Shown: positions 32,241 to 44,579 of the stretch, piece after piece
Layout: the number at the start of each line of letters is the position of its first letter
Position numbering within the stretch: the first letter of the stretch is position 1
Position numbers and translations under genes: made by a program
The notes under the pieces: model-generated
What the model was told of the DNA's origin: nothing
The model's input: the letters and a program-made list of their open reading frames with translations, nothing else
The model's database searches: none
Assembly: GCF_945859685.1 (NCBI RefSeq)
Contig: NC_079148.1
Coordinates: 91,641,007 to 91,705,006, forward strand
DNA from: Eupeodes corollae
Taxonomy: Eukaryota; Arthropoda; Insecta; Diptera; Syrphidae
Length of the DNA: 64,000 nucleotides
Reading direction: 5' to 3'

Positions 32241-32940
32241 TGGACTTATTATCGATACTTTCGAAAGGTTTCAAAATTAAACTTTTAAATACGTATAAAT
32301 ATTGACAATTTGACATTTTGTTCTTTTCTTAATATATTAAGATGTAAATTGAATGTAATCCCAAAAACAGAATGCCTTTGGCTTGCATTCTAAAAGAATC
32401 CCTCCAAAAATGTAAGCTAAATTCTTTGTTCAAAAATAATTTTTGGCAATTTTTAATAACATTACTGTTAAACCTGTGCTCAAAAGGTAAAAGACTATTA
32501 AGTCGACTTAAGTGGTTTTAGCTGTTTATTCTTTCTTTTTATATATTCTCTCTAAAAACTAAATAGTTTCAGTATTACCCTCGGTGATAAATCTTTTAAA
32601 AAAAGGAACTTTTATTCAAAAGGTCTTATGTATCAATTTATTTAATTTATCAGATAATAGACATAAATAATTTTGGTAAAAATATCTTAGGTTGTTTTTA
32701 TGTTTGATATTAATCAAAAAAGTAAAATCGCTTATGTCAACTTAAGATATTTTAGCACGAAACTTTTCTTGCATTTATATTTCTTACATTGACATAGATG
32801 TTTTACCATATTAAATAAATACAAATTAAAATATTATAACGGTTTTAACCGACCTAATAACAACATAGAATACTTAGTACATGAAAAACTGCTAAAGTTG
32901 TTTTGGTAAAAGCACTTAAGTCAATAAATACTCCACCTTT
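32241..32940. other. Unassigned AT-rich spacer
   Basis: No gene or repeat was recognised. Confidence 0.3.
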
Positions 32941-32949
32941 TAAATTTTT

Positions 32950-33560
32950 ATTTCACTACATATCTAACTTCTTCGTTTCCGGCTGCTAGTAGCAGCAATT
33001 TAACTCCTCCGGGAGCAGAGGGCGGCAAACAGTTCCTTTCATCTCTCTCTATTCCTATCACGATAACTCATCTGGGACCACGTCTCCAAGTTTTGGGATA
33101 GAACTTCCTTAATGACAGATGATCTCCATGTTTCTTTTCCAGTCCGCTTTCTACCTTGAGGATTTCATTAAAAGCACTGCTTTGCTATGTTTTCGTCCAG
33201 CTTCCTCAATGTATGGCCAATCCAGTGCCACTTTCTCTGCGCGATGTCAACATCCACTTTTGTTTGCCCGGTTCTGAGCCACAGTTCATCGTTAGGTATG
33301 GTTTGTAGCCACCGGATGTTCAGGATGTAACGTAGACAGTGATTGACAAAAATTTGCAACCTTCTCGAGATGTCAGCAGAGCACTTCCACGTTTCTCAGG
33401 CATATAGCAGCACGGATTTTTTGTTGGACTCAAACAACTTTAACTTGGTACGTAGCGCTATTTCCCTGGAGTTCCACACTTTAGAAAGCATTCCGAATGC
33501 ACTACAGGCTTTATTTACGTATCTATATAATTGTTTACCTAAAGGCAAAAATTACAGAAA
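32950..33560 (-). mobile_element. LINE F fragment: C-terminal end of a non-LTR element
   Basis: Minus-strand frames encode a LINE C-terminal pattern: SKVWNSREIALRTKLKLFES upstream of an ETWKCSADISRRLQIFVNHC block, LRYILNIRWLQTIPNDELWL, then KWHWIGHTLRKLDENIAKQC, and finally ERWKELFAALCSRR near 33000. WxWIGHTLRK followed by a W-x-E-L-x-x-x-LC end is common in fly and lepidopteran LINEs. Its sequence differs from LINE A. Stops interrupt it at several points. Confidence 0.7.
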
Positions 33561-33749
33561 ACTGTATCTTTCTTATTTTTGTATTTAAGTTTGCGAAAAA
33601 AAAACTATTAAAATAGACTTAAGAGTTTTTACCTTTTGAACACAGAAATAACACTTACAAAATTCTGACAAGACAACAATAACTCAGGTGACAAGATATT
33701 ATAACGGATTTTTCTTAGAACAGTTAAAAACAATCATCTTTTACTATGG

Positions 33750-34868
33750 ACTTTTATCTCGGTCCCTAGCTAGATGTCTCCATTTTCGCACTCCAAGTTG
33801 GGTGATGTCACTTTCCATTTGTGCGGGCCTACTGATCCGCAGTCTTCCTCTACTGCTCTGTCCTGTGGGTGGGGGTTCGAAGAATTTCCGGGCCATAGCA
33901 TTGCTTTCCATGCGCTCTACGTGACCCAAAAGGACTTTTACCCTTCTGGCTAAGTCTACGTCGCTGTACACTCCGTACAGGTCGTCGTTCCATCTTCTCT
34001 ACCACTCCCCTTCGATGTATACAGGACTGTAGACCACACGAGGAACTTTTCTCTCGAACCGACCCAAGGTGCTTTCATATTTTCCGCTTTTGTCATAGTC
34101 CATGCTTCTGCACCGTTTAGAAGAACAGGGATGATAAGGGTCTTATATAGCAACATTTTGGTCCCTCGAGAGAGGACTTTGCCACTCAATTTCTTTCTTA
34201 GTCCAAAGAAACAGCGGTTAGCAAGAGTTATTCTTCGTTTGATCTCTGCGCTGGTGTTATTTTCTGAGTTTACAGCGGTGCCTAGATAGACGAAGTCCTT
34301 GACTACCTCAAAGTTACGTCTGTCGATGGTGACGTTTTGCCTTCATTGACCGCTAAAACCATTTTTGCCGCCTCTGCCTCAATACTCACAAAAGCCCCAT
34401 TCACATCACACTGAGTTCTTCCGATTATGTCAATGTCATCAGTATATGCTAGTAATTGGACAGACTTTTGAGAGATAGTGCCTCTAGTGTTGACTTGTTA
34501 GCTCTGTACTATTCTTCCAGGGACGACATTAAATAAATTACATGACAGCGCACAACCGTTTTGGACATCGAGAGGTTCTGTTTAGCTGTTTCCAACCTTT
34601 AAGGAGCAGCGTAAATTCTCCAGGCAGGGATGCCAAAATTAGACATGGCTCTCTACAGCTCATCTCTGTAGATCCTATCATATGCGGCATTGCAATCGAT
34701 GAAAGGATGGTGGGTGTCTATTTGGCGTTCTTGGGGTTTTTCCAGGATCTGCCGTAATGTGAATATTTGATCAACTGTGGACTTTCCTGGTCTAAAAACA
34801 CACTGATAAAGGCTTATGCAGGTTGTTAACGATGAGCTTTAGACGTTCACATATTACGGCAGAGAGTT
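33750..34868 (-). mobile_element. LINE A copy 2: degraded fragment
   Basis: Minus-strand homology to the intact LINE A at 50925-52703 covers the RT palm and the C-terminal part: a YxDDIDIIG-type block near 34440, MLLYKTLIIPVLLNGAEAWT near 34120, and LGHVERMESNAMARKFFEPP with SRGRLRISRPAQMESDITQL at 33770-33930. Small insertions, deletions and stops scatter the frame. The 5' end stops near the GFRPGKST-type block at 34780-34860. Confidence 0.8.
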
Positions 34869-36299
34869 AAAAATAACAGTAATACTTAAAATTTAGTATT
34901 ATGCGTTTTTTTAACGGCAATATTCGGTTCTATTAGCCAATAAAGGTAAATCTATGCATAGTTTTGGAAAAATGTAGTTTTAATCTAAAATTTTTAATAA
35001 AATTTCAACTTCAATACATATTTCAACACCATAAGTTTATAAATAATTTTGTTTTAAATACATTTTTGCTCTTATTAATTTTCAATCAAAAACTGAAAAC
35101 TAGATGATTTTTACTACTAATTTAATTCGATTTTTTTTCGTAAGTGCTCTTATTTTGATAGTAATAATGGAAGGTGCGAGTTTGGGTTAATGCAACCTTT
35201 TTTAAAAATGATAATAATTCTTTTTCAAAAATCAGAAACTTTAAAAAACTAAATAAATTGTTATGCTATTTATTTTGTTGTCTCCTCCCAAAAGCCTCTA
35301 AAACAATTATATCAAAACATAATATATTTTACAATAAAATCATCAAATTTATTTTTATAATATTATGAAAACAAATTATTATTTATATATTATAAAACAA
35401 AAAAATAAGTGTGCTACCTCGCCATCATCGTCATCATCATCATAAGTGTTCCAAATGCTAAAGTAAGGTACACACGAATCACGTATTACCTCGAATAAGC
35501 ACTTTTGATCTCGATCACAATCGAATCGAATCAAGCGAGCCATGTTGTGTTGTAGGTATGATGTAACCTGTTTAAAGCTTTAAAGCAACAATTACTGTGT
35601 ATAGTTGAAGTGTGGTGACCTACTTCAATAATTGCATGGCCTACTGCACTTGACCAGTTTTCTTTCTCGTTTTGTTTCGTTGTTTCTCTCTTCAATCGGT
35701 TTCATTTTAATATACATACTCTACTCTATTCTACTCGTATTTATATTATTTTTCTTTTTGTAGCTAGGTATATAAATAAAATTTGTAATATACATACATA
35801 CATAGCTTTGTAGAAAATTTGATATTTTTATATGTATAAGAGTGTTTGGATTGTGTTTGTGACTTGACAAGGTACATACAACATTAGATATTAAATCTAT
35901 GCAGTTTGATTTGGGCTCTAGGCGTAGATAATATGTAATAAATTTGGAGTTAAAATAAAAAATATTACTGAGTAGGTATGTATCTCAAAGATTACTCCCT
36001 CCCTTCGTCTCTCTCTCTCTCTCTCCCTCTCCGTGTCCAAATCCGTTGAACGACTCAGATTGTTATAAAAATGTTGACATAGGCATAGGCATAGGCATCA
36101 GGTAAATAGGTACATGAACATTAGCGTGGGTTAAGTGTCCAAAATTTTAATTTTAAAAGCTCAACGATAAACGGTGCGAATAGTATCTTTAACTCATACG
36201 TACAATGTTATTACATAATTTATACAAATTTAAGACGACGAGCGACGTGACGTCCGTCGCGACACCTGTTGCGTCAAGTTTTTGGCATTTACGTACCAG
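34869..36299. other. Low-copy AT-rich DNA with simple repeats
   Basis: No coding frame was supported. It contains a TCATCATCATCAT run near 35430, a CT run near 36010, and repeats of CATAGG near 36085. It may hold regulatory DNA. Confidence 0.4.
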
Positions 36300-36313
36300 C
36301 ATAGCTTTCCATT

Positions 36314-38877
36314 AAATATAATAAAATAAATTAGGTGCGCAACAGTCAGTTGAGAACTAGGGCCTAGTGACCTACAACTCTCAGCCATTTCTATGTGTCA
36401 GCAATGTCAGGAATGGAGCGGACCTACAGCTTTAAGCCGAATCTGAACAGCTAATTAAAAAAAGTACCTCTTTTGACAGGAATTACTCATAGAGAATTTG
36501 TCAATTTCTCGCAAAAGGGAGTACAAGTGAAAAAACTTTAGGTGGCACAGGCAGGGATCGAACACAAGACCTCTGGCATGATAGTCCAAAGAACTTTTTT
36601 TTTTAATTCATTCACAATAATTCATAAAACTAGCCAAATTAACTATAACTTACAACTAACTTACTGGTCCCATACGGACACTCTAAGTACTCGTCGTTCG
36701 GATAGAACGCCCCGAAAATTAAATTGTTGGTCAGAGACATTGTTCTTGCAATGTGACCTCGAACAAGTTGTATCACGAAATTGTGAATTCTATTGATTCG
36801 AGCCCCCTTGTATAGGACCTCGTTAGAATAGTACTGCACGTAAGAAGATTTGGCTGTTCGATATAAGCCGGTGCAGCGTTCGTAAACACTGGTGCTCGAA
36901 CACCCGAAACCTCTCCATCTGGGAAGGGGCACCGTTGAACCAGGACCACAGGGCAACCATAAACGATCATCGGCCGTATGAGGGCCATGTAGCAAATTAC
37001 CTTCACTCTGGGGTCAAGCCGACTGCTGTAAAACAGCCGTTTCGTCAGAGCGAAGGCTCCTTTGGCCCTGGTCAGAGCAGCATTTATATGTCTATCAAAA
37101 TATAAATACTGATCTAACCAGATACCGAGGTACTTCACTACACTTTTGCTCGCTAATGGCTACCCGTGAAGATCAAAGAGGACCATCTTGCGCCAATTCT
37201 TGCACGTATACCTTGTGGCCCTATCCAACGGAGTCCGGAACAGAATTGTCTCCGACTTCTGGACATTTATTTTCAATTTCCAGTTGTTGCAATATCGCTA
37301 AATCTTGTCGAAATCACGCTGCAAGAGAATTCTAATAACCTCAACCTTTCGTGCCGTTCTGTACACAATCAGATACCTATCAGATCGCTGGTGTAAATGC
37401 TGAAGAAAATCGGCGAATTCACCGCTCCCTGTTGAAGACCATTTTTAATTGAGAATGTTGTGGTAGAAGTTACATTGCCACCTTTGTCAACAAACTTTCT
37501 ACCGTTATCATAAAGTATTTACAACAATGGTTTGCTTATGCCAAGCCTTCACAGTTTTATGTAAAGACCCTCTAACCATACGGTGTCAAAGGCCTTTTCC
37601 AAATCAATCAGACCAGCACCTGTGCATTTTTGTTTTCATTTATTCCATTATAGATCAGAAACAAATTGTGTCTTGACCCGCCTTGAACCCGAACTGTTTA
37701 TCCGGAATTATGTTTGTCCGCAGCCTACTTAGTCAGAGCCCTATTAATGATGTTTTCGAAAACTTTGCTGATGCTTGGAAGAAGACTGATCGACCGAAGA
37801 TTTGACGGGTTGAAGTTGTCCTTTCCCTTTTTCGGGAGAGGATGAACCACAGCGCTCTTCCAATGCACTGGATAATATGCATTATTAAATGCATTGTTGA
37901 AGAGTGTGGTGTAAAAGTCAATTGCCTCCATCGGTAAATGTCTTAGTACAACGTTGGATATACCATCGACACCTGCTGATTTTTATTTTTTATTTAATTG
38001 AAGATGAGCTGAATCTTAACCTTCGTCACTAACAAGGGACTTGGTCTCGTTTGCTCGGCGATTATGGCATTTGCCAAGGAATCGTCATTGAACCGCATGA
38101 AACCGCGGTTCTCAAATCGCCAATGTGTGATATCAATACGGAGGTAAAAGTGATTAAGTAGGGCTCTGTTTTCCAGGTCGTGGTTGGGGCGAATTCTAAC
38201 ATTTACCTTGTACACTTGCTGGAAAGCAGCTCCCACCGCCTCCACTTTTTCCTTCTTATCTTTAATTATATAAAAGTCATCGTCAAAGATAGCTTCTTCT
38301 GGATCTTTTTGCGCTGTCCTGAGTACGTCCCTGTTCTCTTCAGTTCTTTGGAGTTTCAGACACGGAAGGTCATTATTGTTCTTTTGCCTGAATATCTTGT
38401 TGATTTTAGGGAACATGCTATGGTCACTGGAATTAACTGATTGGATCTTGCGGTCCCAGTACTTGTTAACTAATCTGTACAAGTTTTTGAGTCTTGTTAG
38501 TAACCCACTCTTGTGCTTACGTAGTGCGTCAATAGTCGCGTTTCTGTAAGCGTCCAGTTGGTCCTGTTCTTTATACTTTGGTATTGTCTGTTCCATCTTT
38601 TGTTTTATTGTTTCGTCCATCAGTTGTAAATGTTGGTCAATTTCTGTATTTGTCAGGTTTCTGTTGTGCGATGATGATATGTCACTCGAACGAAGTTCTC
38701 TCGCTAGGGCGTTGATGAAACGAGGCCAACGCATCTTACTGTAATTGTAAGAGTGCGTTGCAACGTATTCCTCTTACTCCACATATTCGTTCGGAATCTG
38801 CATTACAGCAGCCAGACCGCAGTGATCACTTACGTACTCTACAGTCCAACGCACTAACTATCACGACACGGGTACTA
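36314..38877 (-). mobile_element. tRNA-derived SINE, full length, interrupted by LINE C
   Basis: The 14-bp target duplication CATAGCTTTCCATT (36300-36313) and CATAGCTTTCTATT (38878-38891) brackets it, one mismatch. Reading on the minus strand, the head at 38877 begins GTAGTACCCGTGTCGTGATA and reaches GTGCGTTGGACTGT. The body resumes at 36595 downwards with the tRNA-like second half (GGGATCGAACACAAGACC on the + strand, B box), TCCGAA-type and GGCCTAGTGACC blocks, and the tail AATTTATTTTATT on the minus strand. The insertion site differs from that of the SINE at 20729, so the two SINEs inserted independently. Confidence 0.9.
36596..38840 (-). mobile_element. LINE C copy 2: non-LTR element in the same SINE site
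   Basis: It is flanked by ATAGTCCAAAGAACT (36581-36595) and ACAGTCCAACGCACT (38841-38855), 12 of 15 identical. An open frame at 37994-38734 covers the region upstream of RT (RNATIDALRKHKSGLLTRLK, NRKI-type basic segments). RT pieces follow: VHPLPKKGKDNFNPSNLRSI, an LEKAFDTVW-like block near 37590, and KYLGIWLDQYLYFDRHINAA, LTRAKGAFALTKRLFYSSRL at 37000-37138. The 5' end extends some 470 bp further than copy 1. The 3' end (AATTCATTCACAATAATTC preceded by TTTTTTTTT on the + strand) matches copy 1. Multiple stops break the frame. Confidence 0.9.
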
Positions 38878-39245
38878 CATAGCTTTCTATTGATTTTGTG
38901 TTTTAAGCCATAGTAAGTGTTAATTTTTTAAATCCGCTGACAAATTCTTAATGGGGTTGAGATTGGCGATTCGATGATCTCAAACCGAATTACTCACCAA
39001 TTATGCAGAGCGCTTACTAAAAATCCCATCTTATTGACATATTATTCTCACGATTACGGAAGCGTTACCATTACATTGATCATGATTATCATGAATTTGA
39101 AACACTAAACCAAGAAAAGAAACTGCACATGCTACTGGAAAATAACATCCTTTCCTTACATATCTTCCGAAGTCAAACACAAACTGATTTGCTTTTTATC
39201 AACACTCTAAAGAAAACTGCAAAACATCAAAGAAATTCCACTTAA

Positions 39246-40130
39246 TTAACATCCAGTAGGAAGTTTTTGTAATCGGTCCGATTTGTCGAATTGAAAATTT
39301 TGATATTTCTCGACGTTTCAAGGTCCATAGAACCTAAATAAATGATAATTTTTCGTCGTTCATATCTCAAAAACCAGTTGAGATATCGACTTCAAATACA
39401 TTTTTTTATAAAGATAATAATGCACAGAGATGCAGAAATGGCTTTCAATAAAACTGAGTAGGTTATTTTTTTACCATACCAATAAAAAAATTTAAAAAAA
39501 TTATTAGCGCAAAATATCTGACGAAAAAACAAAGCGACTTGAATTAAATGTAATGTAATAAATTTAAAAAAAAAATCAATTGACGGCTTTTTTAAATCCA
39601 AAAAACTGAACAAAAAATAATTGTCGCTTCGAATTTATTACGAAATAAAATGATTTTAAAATGAAGAATAACGTTAAAAACATTAAAAACCAAAAACTTT
39701 CCTAAAAGTTGATAAAAATTGACTCAAATATGTTTTCAAAAATTAAAAATATTGGCTTCAAACTTATTTCATGTCACAGAAAATATTGTTTTCGTCATTC
39801 AGTTAATTTTGTATAAAAATCCAAAAGTCAGTTTTTTAATAAAAATTAAGATCTACTAAAATGTAGTACGTAAAATTGGCAAAAATTGATGTTCGATATC
39901 TCGTGAATAAATAAAGGTATTGACTTCAAAATGATTTCATTCTGTGCTAAATTTTCTTTGAAAGAATCAATATGTGTGTTTTTATGTAAACAAATAAAAA
40001 CATTCAAAAAATTTAGTAAAAATTGGTTTTCTATTAAAAATATTGTTAACAAAAATATATTTTTGAATCAAACTATTTTATCATATGCAAAATATTACCC
40101 GTGTTTTGTTGGAAAATCTATCAATACCAT
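39246..40130 (+). mobile_element. X6: left arm of foldback element
   Basis: Starts TTAACATCCAGTAGGAAG at 39246, then GTAATCGGTCCGATTTGTCG and TTTCAAGGTCCATAG, followed by degenerate monomers. The inverted arm is missing and the element fades out near 40130. Confidence 0.65.
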
Positions 40131-40144
40131 AGTAGGATTTTACA

Positions 40145-41189
40145 CCAATAACTAAAACAATATCCGCAGTATGAATACTACCGATAAAGTTTAAAGTAGA
40201 ATCTTACTACGGATTAGTTTTTGACATTTATCCGAGTCTCGAATGGATCTTAAGTGATTTCGTTCTCAAATGTTGGTACGATTGATTTTGCATTAGTATC
40301 CCGATGGCTGTGTTGGTTGAGTAGTTGTGCATTTGGTATCATATGTTTTCCATTGGAGAATAAATTTAATCTGTTACTGTTGGTATTACTCAGTTTTGTT
40401 AATGAAAAGATAATTAAGTTTTGCTATGTTTCCACCTAAGGTTTATCTCAGTTTAGATTTAATAAATCTTTTTGGTGTTTTCTACACACAAGAAGATTTA
40501 AAAATGATTAAGTTTGACAGCACTTTCTAAAATGCAGATGGTGTTTCGATGTTTCTTATAAAGTGCAAGTGAGATATTTCGATTCGTGTTAAACAATGAA
40601 GAACTGAGTAGTTCAACACCATGTCAGAATTAGCTACCTACTCCATGTATATTTTTTTTTAATATGATTAAAACAAAACTATATTTTTTGTACAGACATA
40701 TTTGCAAACAGACCAAAATGCATGATCTGTAAAACCAACTCCTCCCTACAAGTTTTTCTTCACAAATTTTGACTCGATTTCGATCCCCGGCCGGAATCGA
40801 GTCGAATCAAGCTCATTTCAACTCGATTCAGGTATATAAAAAACACTTCAACACCACATGTTAATGTAGTAGTCTACGAACAAACCTCCTTCTTGAAGTT
40901 TTTATTTTATGTCAAATTGTTTGGTTAAACTCGATTTCCAGATGTTTTCTTACCATTTCTTCATAAAAAATTGTCCATTTTATTAGTTTTAGTAAGTTTT
41001 GTTTTGCTGTAGTTAGTTATAACTTTTGATTTTTACAAAAATTTCTTCTATTTGTGTGTTTTTTTATTATTATTCTGACAGGTCTTCTTTCAGTTGTACC
41101 AATTTTTAAATACAAAAATCTAGCTACTGCCGATGTGTTTTCTTGGGAATTTCTAGTATACTATATATAAAATGACAATAAAATACAGT
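40145..41189. other. Unassigned AT-rich stretch
   Basis: No supported coding frame. No strong repeat was recognised. Confidence 0.3.
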
Positions 41190-41263
41190 TATTATTGGTA
41201 ACGAAAATGTACAAACCTTTTACGCAAGACAAATCAACAGACTGGATGGGAAGTTATCAGTGT
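41190..41263 (+). mobile_element. Fragment of foldback element X (inner end)
   Basis: Carries GCAAGACAAATCAACAGACT and GGGAAGTTATCAGTG, the inner-end motif of the X family, interrupted by the motif-rich element that follows. Confidence 0.55.
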
Positions 41264-41265
41264 TA

Positions 41266-41746
41266 TCCTATTGACTAGTTCGGTAGTCGAATCGACTATT
41301 CATAGTCAATTTTTAATCAACGATCGCAATGGTCAGTAGGACATTTTTTATTTGTCAATTTGGGGATCCGAAAATGTTTACAACTTGGTAGTTAATATGA
41401 CAACTGCGGTAGCCAATATTAGAACATTTTTTTAAAGAAATTGAAACTCTGGTTATCAATGCAACATCGCTGTAGTCAATGGACAACTACAGTAGTCAAT
41501 ACATATGACAATTTTTTCTGAAAACCGAAATCTAATGTGACTACCGAATAGTCAATTAAAACAATTTTTGATAGTCAATTATGGTAGTCACATTTGACTA
41601 CCGAAAATTGACCTTCGAAAATTGTTCTATTGACTATCAGGTAATCAATTTTTGAAAATAAGGTTGTCATATTTACTATTTTGGTAGTCAATACGACAAT
41701 TTAGCTCAATTTCAATTCAATTGACAGTAGTCGATTTTCAATAGGA
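41266..41746. repeat. Array of TAGTCAA motifs with 9-bp inverted ends
   Basis: About 480 bp contain nine exact TAGTCAA/TTGACTA motifs in both orientations plus further near-matches (GTAGTCGA, GTAGCCAA, GTGACTACC). The edges are TCCTATTGA at 41266 and its reverse complement TCAATAGGA at 41738. The pattern resembles the subterminal repeats of a small DNA transposon, but a target duplication was not proven. Confidence 0.5.
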
Positions 41747-41764
41747 CTAATTTTTTTTTCGTCG

Positions 41765-43099
41765 AAAAATTTGATTTTTCTTCAAACCACCCTAATGCAC
41801 ATAATTATACATGCTTAAATTTACACACAAATATTTCAACGAGCTGATAGCTAGTAGGTGGGTAGGTAAGGGTAGACCGGTTTTGAAGATGTTTCTCATA
41901 TTTTATGCTCTTTAGAATTTCTATCAATTCGTCGTTGTTATTGGTCCCTAAAGGTAATTAAATATTTATGCATAATACAGTGTATCATAATTAAATTTGT
42001 ACAAAACTATGGATTTGAGAAAAACAACAAAAAACATGTAATATGGAATCATTTATTTATTTTTAAATATATGTAGCTGTTTTGTTGCTCTAACAGTAAC
42101 TAATAGTAGTGTTCGTTAAACAAAAAAGTTACAAAAACTCCTACTTTAAGGTTAAGATTACCATAAGTATACAAGAATTTCTTTAATTACAAGGGGCGTC
42201 AGAGAAATGAAAAGGATGTAAACAAATCAAAGCTCCATCTTTATTTCAGTCAGGGAAACGAATCTTACGGTGATGACGTTGTAAAAGAGGAAGAATGACC
42301 AATATTGTCAATACTTCAACGAACTAACATAGAGTTCTGCTCTGCCGTACAAAACTCATTAACATTAGAAAGCTTTTTTCGTAAAAGTGAAATTGTGTCG
42401 AAAGAAATACCCTTAGACCCGATTTTGATCACAGGTGAATCTTATTTTTACTTGAACGGCAGCGGTGACGTGAGGAAAAAAATGTTCGTTCCTGTTGTAA
42501 AGATAACCTCTACGTAATTCAAGAGAAGTCAGTTTAGATGGGAGTAGTAGCTTGGGGCGTCATCTATCCTTATTTTTTTATGACAAGGTAAACCGAAGTT
42601 TACGGTCGAAGGAAAAAACTGAGACGTATTTTGTTTCAGCAAAACATTTAATCTTTCGAAATAATTTCATGTACCTACCAAAAAATTACGTTTTTTTCTC
42701 TTTCTAACGCACCAAATTTCGTTATGTTTTTTTTTTTTAATTCATTTAATTTCTCTAACGCATCCTGTCGTAAGAAAAACTTCAATCCTACACCCGTATA
42801 GTTTTTTTTTTTTAAGTTTTTATTTTATAATCGTCATTAATAAATTGATGGAGTTATTTTGAAGACCGGATAAGATCGCACCGTATTTTTAACAAAAATG
42901 ATTTTTAAAAGGTGCCACATGAGAATTGATAAAAATAGCTACTTCTCGCAGCGAAAATTTGTCTGATCTATTTCAAACAGTTTGAAAATCTGTAAGTTCG
43001 GGATACCCGTTTTCGTCGGCTATATCTCAAGAACCGTGGGTAATTTTTGTACTAAAATAATTTTTAAAAAAGTGAAACACTTTGTTTAACACAAATACC
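41765..43099. other. Unassigned stretch
   Basis: Mostly AT-rich. A frame at 42305-42517 includes DPILITGESYFYLNGSGDVR, weakly reminiscent of the GDESYFxLNG region of mariner transposases. The evidence is too thin to call it. Confidence 0.3.
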
Positions 43100-43988
43100 T
43101 AAAAAAATAAATGAGGTGGCACGATAGCCGTTAAGAACTAAAGGTGCGTCTCCATTTGAGAGTACTTCTGCTAGTTAACTCTCGAAAGCAACTCTCGGGA
43201 GACTGTCCATTTGAGAACCAAATTTTAGAAATTTATCTGAGGGTAATCTCATAATCGTGTCCACTTGATAGATTTCTTCTGCTAGTATATTATCAGTTTC
43301 CCATGTATTCTTACAAGCGAAGGGTTGCAGCTGCTTTAATTAACAGTACTGTTCTTAAAAAAGAAAAAAAAGGTTGGGTCAAACCGTGAATAAATCATCG
43401 TAACCAATTCGGTGCGGGGTCTGCTTTAAATTGAAGATCCTCAACAGTTTTGAAATGTTTGCCGTTTGTCAGTTAGTGAAATTGAATTTTTGATACAAAA
43501 CGTTGGACCCATAATTTTTATAAAAGATACCCAATTAAGGAAAGCCATACCAGTACACGAACGTATACTAATAACACTTAGATTTTTAGCATCCTTTAAC
43601 CATATGAATCGCAAATCATTTTCGAAAGAAAAACTAAAAGTTAATTGTATGATCTGTGCAGGTGATTCATACGGCAGCCTTCAGTACCCTTTTCGGATTC
43701 TAGTATAAAAATAGAAAGAATTGTGAGAGACAACTCTCCGCGAGCTACTCTCTAGACTATGTCCACTTGAAAGATCGCTCTCTAGAGCAGTTTAAGAGCA
43801 GCACGTTTGACTTACCAGCCAGTGACTTACAACTCTCAACCATTCCTGTTTGTGAGTAATGTCGTCAGGGATGAAGGGGACCTACAATTCTAAACCGAAT
43901 CCGAACGGCTAATTTGTGAAAGTACTTTCTATGACAAGACCTTCTCTTGGCGAACTTTTCAATTCTTGGCAAGAGGCAGTACCCTTGG
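43100..43988 (-). mobile_element. tRNA-derived SINE split by a Harbinger-like piece
   Basis: In reverse orientation, the SINE 3' end (AAATGAGGTGGCACGATAGC, TTAAGAACTA) ends at about 43140 and the SINE resumes at about 43819 with AGTGACTTACAACTCTCAAC, CCGAATCCGAACGGCTAAT and GGCAAGAGGCAGTACCC. The tRNA-like head is missing. Target duplications were not found. Confidence 0.7.
43141..43818 (+). mobile_element. PIF/Harbinger-type fragment inside a SINE
   Basis: A frame at 43466-43708 encodes EIEFLIQNVGPIIFIKDTQL, RKAIPVHERILITLRFLA and GDSYGSLQYPFRI, matching the N-terminal part of HARBI1-like transposases (the ...KDTxxRxAIxxxERLxxTLRFLATGDSYxSLxYxFRI pattern). Between RFLA and GDSY lie about 24 extra residues starting SFNHMNRKSF. 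The ends are rich in the words CCATTTGAGAG/CCACTTGAAAG and CTCTC. The catalytic domain is absent, so it is a non-autonomous remnant. Confidence 0.7.
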
Positions 43989-43994
43989 CAAGAC

Positions 43995-44210
43995 CTCCAA
44001 ATATCTCCCGAACCAATATAATATGTAAAATATGGTTTTTAACTTTAAGAGAAGTCCAATTGACAACTGAGAGCAAAGAAAGATGATTACTACAAATTTT
44101 CTTAACTTTTACAAATGATAGTTATTATTGGTTTGGTTAACTATTAGAAATACCAACAGCTGGGTAAGAATGTAAAGTTTTCATTGTAGATTGCATCCCA
44201 ACCTCTTTTT
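43995..44210 (+). mobile_element. Fragment of foldback element X
   Basis: Contains AAATATCTCCCGAACCAAT and, at the other end, the inner motif GATTGCATCCCAACCTCTTT, both characteristic of the X family. Confidence 0.5.
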
Positions 44211-44579
44211 AGTGTTGATTTCGATTCCGAATTTTGGGTTGAACTGCCTGGTTTTCGTATTTTTCAATAATGTATTTCAAAAACCAAAATAAGTTTCAAA
44301 TCGTTTTGCTTTTTTCTGTTATAATCCGTTTCAGCATAAATGGTTCATTAGGATTTATGTTAGACATGTGAAAAATAACAATTGTTTGAAAAATATCAAT
44401 TGTTTGAAAAATAACAATTGTTTGAATTTTCTTAAATACATGGTATAAATATTTCAACTGAATATTGAAGATAGGGTTTATAGATTTGGAAAACTATTAA
44501 GAATTTTATTAAAAAAAAACCACTTCATGACTTCAGATAGCCTCAAAAATCCTTATAGTTATACTAACTTTTCTTAGAA

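Noticed and set aside
42305..42517. Mariner-like fragment (ITGESYFYLNG)
   Set aside because: Only one short weak block resembles the family; no second motif or terminal repeats.
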